From the IMG/VR virus record IMGVR_UViG_3300037261_000065, positions 1-45,929 of that record: a stretch of DNA of 45,929 nt, one strand, 5' to 3'. The position numbers and the translations under genes were made by a program. Shown piece by piece: positions 31,511 to 37,393 of the stretch. The stretch is from a virus. The notes under the pieces were generated by a model. The model saw only the letters and a program-made list of their open reading frames with translations. It did no database searches and was not told where the DNA came from. Position 1 is the first letter of the stretch, and each line of letters starts with the position of its first letter.

Positions 31511-32076
31511 AAAACATCGACACAACAAAATACTTCGTAATTGAAGATAAAGCAGGAGTAAAGACATCAAACATTTTTAAAGAGATGCAAAAGCTTTTTG
31601 ATGTATGGTCGTATTACGATGATACTCGACTAGATAACGATTTTCCAGCTCCTCAAAAGACAACAACACGATATTTCGAAAAAAATATTGAAGCCGATGA
31701 GGAGTTTAAAAATATGTCAGCTAATGATTTAGAGAGACAAGGAATCAAAGGAATTACACTTCGTGAACGCCTTCTTATGGAGATAGAGTATTTTAAAGAA
31801 ACTGGCGGTCATTTGGACATTGATAACATCACCCTCTGTAGCGGCTCGCGTAACTCGGACGGCAGCGTCCCGGGCGTGGGATGGTACGGCGACGACCGCA
31901 AGGTTTGCGTCGACTGGTATGGCCCGTCACGCTCCTACTTGAGCCTCCGCGCTCGTGCAGCGCAGTTTCTAACACTTGATTCTTCTTCCTTTAACCCTGT
32001 TCCTGAATTAACTATCGAATCCCTCCACCACAAAGTTGATATATTACTCGACCATTTTGGACTAAGGAATAAATAA
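31507..32076 (+). CDS. Protein with DGR-type variable region (1)
   Basis: 189 residues. The N-terminal ~110 residues are ordinary and AT-rich (TLRERLLMEIEYFKETGGHL). Residues ~112-153 form a GC-rich block (IDNITLCSGSRNSDGSVPGV onward, with W-Y-G-D-D, V-C-V-D-W-Y-G-P and S-L-R-A-R) in which most variable codons end in C. Proteins with the frame VPxVxW...VxVxWYxP...LRxRA are, as I recall, frequent in CPR genomes and their phages and look like diversity-generating retroelement targets. A short C-terminal helix follows. It overlaps the upstream gene by 4 bp and is followed 2 bp later by a second variable protein. No reverse transcriptase is encoded in this window. Confidence 0.6.
   Translation: MKNIDTTKYFVIEDKAGVKTSNIFKEMQKLFDVWSYYDDTRLDNDFPAPQKTTTRYFEKNIEADEEFKNMSANDLERQGIKGITLRERLLMEIEYFKETGGHLDIDNITLCSGSRNSDGSVPGVGWYGDDRKVCVDWYGPSRSYLSLRARAAQFLTLDSSSFNPVPELTIESLHHKVDILLDHFGLRNK
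31840..31965 (+). other. Candidate DGR variable region 1
   Basis: About 67% GC over 31841-31940 against about 35% in the 60 bp just upstream. Of 43 codons, 23 end in C, including AAC, GAC, GGC, TAC, CGC, TGC and TCC at positions that would be AAC in a template. Random replacement of template adenines produces exactly this NNC pattern. Confidence 0.55.
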
Positions 32077-32078
32077 CT

Positions 32079-32537
32079 ATGAAAACAATCTCACAACAAT
32101 TCAAAACAATCACTTCGTACCAAGGATATGACTTTAAAAAATGGTTTGGCGATATGCCCTATAAAAAAGAAACAACCAAGCTTTTTTCAAAGAAATTGCC
32201 ACGAAGTATGAATGACGAGGAAATCTTAAGGGAACTCAAGCCAACAGAAGTATCTCTTGGAGAAGTATTTAATTATCTAAAAAATGAAAAAGACCATTCT
32301 GTCCGGTGTTTGTTTTATGTAAAAGATAACGCTGGTGTGCTTCGCGCGGTCTACGTGCGCTGGTTCGTCGGCGGCTGGGACGTCTCTGCGTTCTCCGTCG
32401 AGGACCCGATCAGGTGGGGTGGTGGCCGCCAGATGTTCTCTCGCAATTTTGAAACTGAGACCCTTGAACACTCTGAACCTTTGACCCTTTGCCCGCATTG
32501 TAATAAAGAAATAGGAGTTAAGATTATAAAGAAATGA
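32079..32537 (+). CDS. Protein with DGR-type variable region (2)
   Basis: 152 residues. N-terminal ~85 residues are AT-rich coding sequence. Residues ~88-123 form a GC-rich block around RAVYVRWFVGGWDVSAFSVE and FSRN, with the frame RAVxVxW...WxVxAxSVexP..W...xxFSRN that I associate with variable proteins of CPR bacteria and their phages. It ends in a zinc-knuckle (CPHC). The block differs from that of the preceding protein, so two different templates would be needed. It starts 2 bp after the first variable gene. Confidence 0.6.
   Translation: MKTISQQFKTITSYQGYDFKKWFGDMPYKKETTKLFSKKLPRSMNDEEILRELKPTEVSLGEVFNYLKNEKDHSVRCLFYVKDNAGVLRAVYVRWFVGGWDVSAFSVEDPIRWGGGRQMFSRNFETETLEHSEPLTLCPHCNKEIGVKIIKK
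32340..32447 (+). other. Candidate DGR variable region 2
   Basis: About 67% GC over 32341-32440. Codons TAC, CGC, TTC, GTC, GGC, GGC, GAC, TTC, GAC, ATC, GGC and CGC alternate with fixed codons (GTC, TGG, GCG, TCC, CCG, CAG), as expected if AAC codons of a template were mutated at their adenines. Confidence 0.55.
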
Positions 32538-32872
32538 CCTACATTCAATCAAAATTAGAGGAGTTTTATAAAACTTTCCGTTCTGATTCAAATGGAGCTA
32601 TCCATTGTAGAGAATTTGCTGAAGACGGAAGTTCTGACTATGACTTTTTAAAATCATTCCTCCGTACCGCTTTAGAAGAGCAAGCGAAAGACATGATAGA
32701 ACCCAATGCAATGATTCGTTTCGTTGATGAGAAGTTGAAGGAACAAGGAGAGAAGATCCGAGATGAAGTTAAGAAAGTAATGCTCTTGTATAAAAATGCT
32801 GACTTTAGCTTAGACGAAGAAATCGCGCGCCATATTATTAAGGTAATCAACGAGGTATGTAACAATAAATAA
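32534..32872 (+). CDS. Unknown helical early protein
   Basis: 112 residues, overlaps the previous gene by 4 bp. Helical and charged (MIRFVDEKLKEQGEKIRDEV), no recognised motif. Short phage proteins with a similar FVDEKLKEQGE helix occur in early operons; function unknown. Confidence 0.65.
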   Translation: MTYIQSKLEEFYKTFRSDSNGAIHCREFAEDGSSDYDFLKSFLRTALEEQAKDMIEPNAMIRFVDEKLKEQGEKIRDEVKKVMLLYKNADFSLDEEIARHIIKVINEVCNNK

Positions 32873-32873
32873 A

Positions 32874-33200
32874 ATGAACCCCATCCTCACCATAATCAAC
32901 GACGGAGTAGAAGATAATATCACAGGTATTATCATGAAAAATACTATCGCTATTACTAATAAAGTCGGCGGACAAAGTATACATGAAATAGATTTTGACC
33001 AGACAGCATCAGAACTTAATGATTTATTCCACTCCCGCGAACTCGCTCTTGTAGAGGGGTTGAGGAAGAATATAGTAGATAAACAAAAAGGGTCAGACAG
33101 CAATGATTTTATAGAAGGTCAATTTTTAGGACAATACAATCAAGCTCTTTTTGACTCTATCGCCGAGCTTGACGAAGCCATTACTCACCTAAAGAAATAA
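32874..33200 (+). CDS. Unknown early protein
   Basis: 108 residues, one base after the previous stop. Mixed beta then helix (FNDLFHSREL-like and ALFDSIAELDEAITHLKK at the end). No family recognised. Confidence 0.6.
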   Translation: MNPILTIINDGVEDNITGIIMKNTIAITNKVGGQSIHEIDFDQTASELNDLFHSRELALVEGLRKNIVDKQKGSDSNDFIEGQFLGQYNQALFDSIAELDEAITHLKK

Positions 33201-33205
33201 CTACT

Positions 33206-33385
33206 ATGAAAATATATTTAACAAAAAGAGCATCACGACCAAATAGCTGGTATTATATTACAGATATTGCACATCCGTTTTCAGTGCAGCTAATTAGCAT
33301 TGGAGAGTCCGTTGAAGTTAATAATGATGAAATCAGAGTCGATGATTTTGGCATGTATATTATACGAGATATTCAGAATAACTAA
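33206..33385 (+). CDS. Small beta protein
   Basis: 59 residues (MKIYLTKRASRPNSWYYITD start), beta-rich with acidic C-terminal half. Five bases after the previous gene. Function unknown. Confidence 0.5.
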   Translation: MKIYLTKRASRPNSWYYITDIAHPFSVQLISIGESVEVNNDEIRVDDFGMYIIRDIQNN

Positions 33386-33386
33386 C

Positions 33387-33470
33387 ATGAACCCAATAAA
33401 ATCCCAAATAGCATATAACACAGCCCTCTCAAAGGTCGTCGAACTGCTCAAGGGAGGGATAGATAATTAA
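33387..33470 (+). CDS. Tiny helical ORF
   Basis: 27 residues, one base after the previous stop and six before the methyltransferase gene, so it fits the tight operon, but length gives little support. Confidence 0.35.
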   Translation: MNPIKSQIAYNTALSKVVELLKGGIDN

Positions 33471-33476
33471 AATGAT

Positions 33477-34121
33477 ATGAAAATAGAAAAAACTAATTTT
33501 AAAAATGAGGTTGTAACGGATTACACGGACAAAAATGGTAAAACAATCGCCCGTGTTATTTCAAGTGGTGATTCCCTTGCAGAAATCGAGGAAGTAGTAT
33601 TTAAAAATCATTTGCAACAACAGAGTATTAAAATCGAACGAAAATGGGCGATGCCCAACAAATGGACTTTCACGATACAACCGATAAAGGAACTTTTAAG
33701 CGAGGAAGTAATAAAAGGAATATGGGTTGACCCCTATTGTGGGCAGAATGGTTCAAAATATGCCGCAGTTACAAATGATTTGTCCCAAGGGGGAATGGAT
33801 GGAGTAGAGTTTTTAAAGAAACAAGAATCTAATTCATTTGACGGTGTATTACTTGACCCTCCGTATTCTCTCCGACAGGTTTCAGAACACTATAAAAAAG
33901 CAGGAATAAAAGTAACTGGGTGGCATACTTCTGCGGGTAATACTTCTGCTCTAAAAAATGAGGCGGGTCGGGTTATCAAAAAAGGTGGAAAAGTCATTTG
34001 CTTCGGTTGGAATACTATGGGTCTTGGAAAAAATCGCGGGTTTGAAATGACACGAATCCTACTCGTACCTCATGGCGGTAGTAAGAATGATACAATCGTA
34101 ACAGTAGAAATAAAGAAATAA
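33477..34121 (+). CDS. Adenine-specific DNA methyltransferase (DPPY type)
   Basis: 214 residues. DPPY at 127-130 (FDGVLLDPPYS) is the catalytic motif of N6-adenine or N4-cytosine methyltransferases; 'WVDPYCGQNGS' (83-93) is a degenerate AdoMet-binding motif I and 'IKKGGKVICFGWNT' a later strand of the fold. It probably modifies phage DNA to escape restriction. It precedes the structured RNA at 34122 with no gap. Confidence 0.75.
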   Translation: MKIEKTNFKNEVVTDYTDKNGKTIARVISSGDSLAEIEEVVFKNHLQQQSIKIERKWAMPNKWTFTIQPIKELLSEEVIKGIWVDPYCGQNGSKYAAVTNDLSQGGMDGVEFLKKQESNSFDGVLLDPPYSLRQVSEHYKKAGIKVTGWHTSAGNTSALKNEAGRVIKKGGKVICFGWNTMGLGKNRGFEMTRILLVPHGGSKNDTIVTVEIKK

Positions 34122-34474
34122 CCCCCGCGGTTGCCTCCCAAGGCGTAAAAAGAGTTCTTTCAAATGTCGATAGAGACCTGCGGTGGGGGAAAAGTGAGAC
34201 CCTTCATTGGAAGCATAGGTCTGTGTCGGAATCAAACCAATGGCGACACAATGTAAAAGTGACTATACGAGTGCTAGGGGGTGGCTACCCTTCATGAAAT
34301 AAGGAAAATCGGCGACACACTTGTCAATTCTTTTACCCGCAGGATTCTGTCGATATTCAAACCTTACCTGACCAGTGCATTGTGGGAGCGCGGCGAATAC
34401 AACAGAATAAGCCCTCGTAGATGTAAAAATCTATTTTTTGTAACCTCCCGTAATGCACTATTCAGGTTGGGTTA
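34122..34474 (+). ncRNA. Large structured RNA, unknown class
   Basis: A ~350-nt GC-richer, non-coding block with many mutually compatible helices: CCCCCGC with GCGG-TGGGGG closing small hairpins GCCT-CCCA-AGGC and AAAG-AGTT-CTTT; AGACC-CTTC-ATTG-GAAG-GGTCT; TGTGTCG/CGACACA (34222-34250); GGGT-GGCT-ACCC; and a long helix 34359-34473 in which AACC, ACCTGA, AGTGCATTGTGGGAG pair with CTCCCGTAATGCACT, TCAGGT, GGTT. The last contains 13 continuous pairs with two G-U. Inside is TAGAT/ATCTA followed by six T. The in-frame ORF here is not credible. It is not tmRNA, RNase P or tRNA as far as I can see. Confidence 0.65.
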
Positions 34475-34501
34475 AAATTACTAGCTAATAATAAATAATA
34501 T

Positions 34502-34633
34502 ATGAAACAAAAATCATCAGTGCAAGAATTCGCAGAAACTATTAAAGATAATCCTAAGAAAATTATCGCATGGGCAAAGCGTGAGATTGAAGAATATAAG
34601 AAATTGATTGCTATATTAGAGGGTAATAATTAA
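34502..34633 (+). CDS. Small helical protein
   Basis: 43 residues, amphipathic helix (IIAWAKREIEEYKKLIAILE), starting 28 bp after the structured RNA. Small proteins of this shape are common in phage early operons. Function unknown. Confidence 0.55.
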   Translation: MKQKSSVQEFAETIKDNPKKIIAWAKREIEEYKKLIAILEGNN

Positions 34634-34641
34634 GTTAACAT

Positions 34642-34746
34642 ATGCTAACCAACACAATATTCTTCATCATAGGTTTTATCGCAGGAATGGCGAGTCTTAT
34701 GCTTTTAATGGCGTATGCGTTGGGAAGTGATTATAAGAAGAAATGA
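34642..34746 (+). CDS. Tiny membrane protein
   Basis: 34 residues, one membrane helix (FFIIGFIAGMASLMLLMAYA) and a basic end (SDYKKK). Ends one base before the cytosine methyltransferase start. Confidence 0.5.
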   Translation: MLTNTIFFIIGFIAGMASLMLLMAYALGSDYKKK

Positions 34747-34747
34747 G

Positions 34748-35173
34748 ATGAAAATACTATCACTTTTTGATGGAATCAGTTGCGCTCGTGTAGCTCTTGA
34801 GCGAGTAGGTATTCCGATTGAGGCATACTACGCAAGCGAGATAGATAAGTATGCGATACAGATTTCAAAGAAGAATTATCCCGATATTGTTCAGTTGGGT
34901 GATGTTTCTAAACTAGGGAAAGAAAATCCATATCCAAAAGAATTATTGAAAGGTGTTGATTTGATTGTATTCGGCAGTCCTTGTACCGATTTGAGTATCG
35001 CCAAGAAAAATAGACAAGGTTTGAAAGGTAATCAGAGTAGTTTGTTCTTTGAGGCTGTTAGAATAATGAAAGATATACCCCACAAATACTTTATTATGGA
35101 AAATGTTGCTTCAATGAGTAAGGAAAGTAAAGAAGAAATAACTAAAGTTATGTCTCAATTTTTTGACAAGTGA
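34748..35173 (+). CDS. C5-cytosine methyltransferase, N-terminal half (split gene)
   Basis: 141 residues from the ATG at 34748 (MKILSLFDGISC; chosen over an upstream in-frame ATG because motif I must start the protein). Motif I FDGISC, motif IV GSPC with catalytic Cys79 (FGSPCTDLS) and motif VI ENV (118-120) are present. The frame then ends in a TGA after KVMSQFFDK. Motifs VIII to X are in the second half at 35583-36200. The gene is interrupted by an HNH gene. Confidence 0.85.
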   Translation: MKILSLFDGISCARVALERVGIPIEAYYASEIDKYAIQISKKNYPDIVQLGDVSKLGKENPYPKELLKGVDLIVFGSPCTDLSIAKKNRQGLKGNQSSLFFEAVRIMKDIPHKYFIMENVASMSKESKEEITKVMSQFFDK

Positions 35174-35191
35174 CAAGACAAAGAATATACT
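35163..35191 (+). promoter_or_regulatory. Promoter carried by the HNH insertion
   Basis: TTGACA, 17-bp spacer, TATACT, then six bases to the HNH ATG. It spans the end of the first methyltransferase half. Transcription would start at the ATG, giving a leaderless mRNA. Confidence 0.7.
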
Positions 35192-35197
35192 ATCTAC

Positions 35198-35599
35198 ATG
35201 AAATATAACTGGAGATTGGACATTCAAGAAATAAAAAAACTTTATAAACAAGGTTTTTCATGTTCTGAAATTGGAAAAATGTTAGGTGCATCAAGACAGG
35301 CGATTTGGGAAAAAATGAAACATGCAAACATTCCAACTCGAAAGAAAAGAGTATTTCCATATGTGATGTATGATGGTGTAAAGTTTACTCAATCTGAATA
35401 TGGATATTATCGGGCAACGGGTAGGGAAAAGCATATCTCATTACATAGATATAAATGGTTGAAAGAAGTAGGAAAGATACCGAACGGATGTGATATTCAC
35501 CATAAAGATAGGGACAAAACAAATAACAAAATTAGCAATTTGGAATGTTTATCAAAATCAGAACATACTAAAAGACATCACTATGAAAATACCAGATAA
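35198..35599 (+). CDS. HNH homing endonuclease
   Basis: 133 residues. An N-terminal helix-turn-helix (LDIQEIKKLYKQGFSCSEIG, then SRQAIWEKMKH) binds DNA; the C-terminal HNH is 'GCDIHHKDRDKTNNKISNLE' followed by KSEHTKRHH, with the two His and Asn residues of the HNH_3-type site. It sits in the middle of the cytosine methyltransferase gene and likely spreads by cutting uninterrupted alleles. Only about 25 bp precede it, too little for a self-splicing intron. Confidence 0.85.
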   Translation: MKYNWRLDIQEIKKLYKQGFSCSEIGKMLGASRQAIWEKMKHANIPTRKKRVFPYVMYDGVKFTQSEYGYYRATGREKHISLHRYKWLKEVGKIPNGCDIHHKDRDKTNNKISNLECLSKSEHTKRHHYENTR

Positions 35600-36200
35600 T
35601 TTTCCTCTACTTATAGATGCCGCCTTAGTTAGTGCCCAGCGCAGGAAGCGCCTCTTTTGGACAAATATACCAAATGTTACTTTGCCAGAGGATAGGGGGA
35701 TATTGCTTAAGGATATTTTGGAAATTGGAATCGGTGAACCTGTAGCCCTTCGTAATCGTGGTCAAGGTAAAAAGCCAGAATATAATGGTACTGGAAAAGC
35801 AAACGCCCTCACAACTGTTCAGACTGATTCAATGGTGGATACAGTCTACCAATACCGCCGTACTTATTGGCGAGAGACTAAAGGTGGAAAAGTCCCAACG
35901 CTTACTGCAAACATGGGTACTGGAGGACATAATGTTCCGTTCATTCAGCAAACAGCACGAGGATACAACAAGGGTGGGAAGAAGTTTGATAAAGTACCTA
36001 CTCTTACGAAGAACGCATGGGAACATAATCACAAGCTCAACAATATCCGCAAACTCACTCCCATTGAATGCGAGCGTCTACAATGTCTCCCAGATAACTA
36101 TACCGAAGGAGTGAGCAATACCCAGCGCTATAAGTCGCTCGGTAATGCGTTTAATGTCGATGTCGTTGCTCACATTTTAAGTTTTATACCAAAGAAATAA
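35583..36200 (+). CDS. C5-cytosine methyltransferase, C-terminal half (split gene)
   Basis: 205 residues from the ATG at 35583, which overlaps the HNH stop by 17 bp. Motif VIII QRRKR (19-23) in 'AALVSAQRRKRLFW', a target-recognition stretch, motif IX 'RKLTPIECERLQCLPDNYT' and motif X 'SLGNAFNVDVVAHIL' complete the fold begun at 34748. The halves could assemble in trans, as in natural split cytosine methyltransferases, or be inactive. A longer upstream frame (from 35490) is out of place because it runs through HNH coding sequence. Confidence 0.8.
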   Translation: MKIPDNFPLLIDAALVSAQRRKRLFWTNIPNVTLPEDRGILLKDILEIGIGEPVALRNRGQGKKPEYNGTGKANALTTVQTDSMVDTVYQYRRTYWRETKGGKVPTLTANMGTGGHNVPFIQQTARGYNKGGKKFDKVPTLTKNAWEHNHKLNNIRKLTPIECERLQCLPDNYTEGVSNTQRYKSLGNAFNVDVVAHILSFIPKK

Positions 36201-36319
36201 TGACCCCCAAACACAAATTCCCCCCCGACATAACCATACCCATCATGGTAGTCGTGGTGTTTCCGATAGTGATGACGGCAATAATATTGCTTACGATAAA
36301 ATACTTTTTGACTAAATAA
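36200..36319 (+). CDS. Small membrane protein
   Basis: 39 residues starting in the stop of the previous gene (TAATG). One membrane helix (IPIMVVVVFPIVMTAIILLTI). Last plus gene before the terminator at 36322-36345. Confidence 0.5.
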   Translation: MTPKHKFPPDITIPIMVVVVFPIVMTAIILLTIKYFLTK

Positions 36320-36321
36320 AA

Positions 36322-36345
36322 AGAGGCGTTTTGCAACGCCCCTCT
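36322..36345 (-). terminator. Terminator of the minus zinc-finger operon
   Basis: GGCGTT-TTGC-AACGCC with AGA/TCT closing around a CC bulge. On the minus strand it is followed by UUUUUA, so it ends the 37173-36348 operon; it may also slow the converging plus transcript. Confidence 0.75.
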
Positions 36346-36347
36346 GA

Positions 36348-36548
36348 CTAATTGTGTAAGACAATCAAACTTCCATTCATTGTCTTAAACGTCACGCTGA
36401 TATGCGGACATTTGAATTCTATCGCCACAGGTTCTTTTTCAAGACCTGATGTTATTTCCATTAAACGTTTCTGGTCTTTCATCTCCACCATTGTTTCGAT
36501 GTTGAGTGTTTGACCTTCACGAGTGACTATGAGCATCACGTTTCTCAC
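36348..36548 (-). CDS. Unknown small protein
   Basis: 66 residues, beta-alpha pattern, last gene of the minus operon with a 4-bp overlap with the previous one. No motif. Confidence 0.55.
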   Translation of the reverse strand: MRNVMLIVTREGQTLNIETMVEMKDQKRLMEITSGLEKEPVAIEFKCPHISVTFKTMNGSLIVLHN

Positions 36549-36820
36549 ATGAGCCTTTCACAAGTAAAACGATAATTGGTTGGAAGCCACTTCTCGTTCA
36601 TTAACGCACAGATGGTTTCAGGCGATAAGTTAGAAAACAATGTGTGCCACGCATTATGTTGTGTTTGTAACACGACACTAATGTTATCGGGGGCATTGCT
36701 TCCTTTTCTTGACTGCGGTTGCCGATGATGTCGGCTTTCTCCTTTTCGGATTTTGATATGCCGATAGGATGTTCTGAATCTACGTTGTGAGCGAGACAAC
36801 TTTGCTTTCATACAATTCAC
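36545..36820 (-). CDS. Unknown basic protein
   Basis: 91 residues. Basic N-terminal half (KLSRSQRRFRTSYRHIKIRK, then HHRQPQSRKG) like a nucleic-acid-binding tail; C-terminal helices (LFSNLSPETICALMNEKW). Overlaps its upstream neighbour by about 40 bp unless it starts at the internal Met4 (30-bp overlap). Confidence 0.5.
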   Translation of the reverse strand: MNCMKAKLSRSQRRFRTSYRHIKIRKGESRHHRQPQSRKGSNAPDNISVVLQTQHNAWHTLFSNLSPETICALMNEKWLPTNYRFTCERLM

Positions 36821-36995
36821 TTTCGGTTGTATCCCACAGTGATGTGGAATGGGGTTTACTTAAAAAGTAACAGCTGAAGCAACAGTAGAATTTAAAACCT
36901 ACTATCATTGCTCCTGTTTGTTGCCATTTAAGATAATGTTCAGGCTTGTGGATTTCTCCGCAAGTTTGACAGATGATGATTGATGCGCTAATCAT
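36780..36995 (-). CDS. Zinc-binding small protein
   Basis: 71 residues with CQTC (9-12) and CCFSC (38-42), a likely zinc ribbon. Overlaps the preceding gene by 8 bp. Function unknown. Confidence 0.55.
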   Translation of the reverse strand: MISASIIICQTCGEIHKPEHYLKWQQTGAMIVGFKFYCCFSCYFLSKPHSTSLWDTTESELYESKVVSLTT

Positions 36996-37173
36996 AATGT
37001 CTCTCCTCGCTTTCGTGGTGAGCCATTACAACTGCTTGATTATCTTTCTCCGCTTCAACTAAATGAAGATTGAGGCACCGGAGAGAACAAAATTCTCCAT
37101 ATTGATTTCTCAATGGGAATCGTGTTGAAAATTTTCCGTCGCACCACTGGCAGGTATGTTCATATTTATTCAT
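36988..37173 (-). CDS. Zinc-finger protein, first gene of minus operon
   Basis: 61 residues. CQWC (8-11) and CSLRC (29-33) make a treble-clef-like zinc site of the 'FCSLRCLNLHL' type common in phage and prophage small proteins. A TATAAT-like box stands upstream on the minus strand (37195-37206). May be a DNA- or protein-binding regulator. Confidence 0.6.
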   Translation of the reverse strand: MNKYEHTCQWCDGKFSTRFPLRNQYGEFCSLRCLNLHLVEAEKDNQAVVMAHHESEERHYD

Positions 37174-37243
37174 ATTGTTAAGTAGCTTGGTTGCTATAAT
37201 TATATACCCGTAATCGATCCATGTAGAGAGTAGTTATGCACCG

Positions 37244-37272
37244 TTGACGTATAACGTACGATAGATTAAAAT
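37244..37272 (+). promoter_or_regulatory. Promoter with operator, drives helicase operon
   Basis: TTGACG, 17-bp spacer TATAACGTACGATAGAT identical to that at 27805, and TAAAAT. The ATG of the next gene is 7 bp after the -10, so the mRNA would be leaderless. Confidence 0.85.
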
Positions 37273-37279
37273 AATAAGC

Positions 37280-37393
37280 ATGAAAAGAATTTGGTGTATG
37301 ATTTTTGGTCACAAAATATATTGGTATAATGCTTCATATCTACCCCATCGATATGGCACATGCTTGCGATGTAAGTCTTTTAAAACAAAGTAA
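37280..37393 (+). CDS. Small Cys-pair protein, leaderless start
   Basis: 37 residues with CLRC near the C-terminus and a His-rich middle. Its stop overlaps the helicase start (TAATG). Perhaps mainly a leader for coupled translation of the helicase. Confidence 0.55.
   Translation: MKRIWCMIFGHKIYWYNASYLPHRYGTCLRCKSFKTK

Noticed and set aside
34122-34474. Possible DGR template RNA
   Set aside because: I see no similarity to the fixed parts of either variable block, and it lacks AAC runs.
34281-34475. 64-codon frame inside the structured RNA region
   Set aside because: GTG start, composition unlike neighbours, and it runs through strong complementary helices.
35173-35198. Group I or II intron around the HNH gene
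   Set aside because: Only about 25 bp of non-coding sequence surround the ORF, too little for a self-splicing intron.
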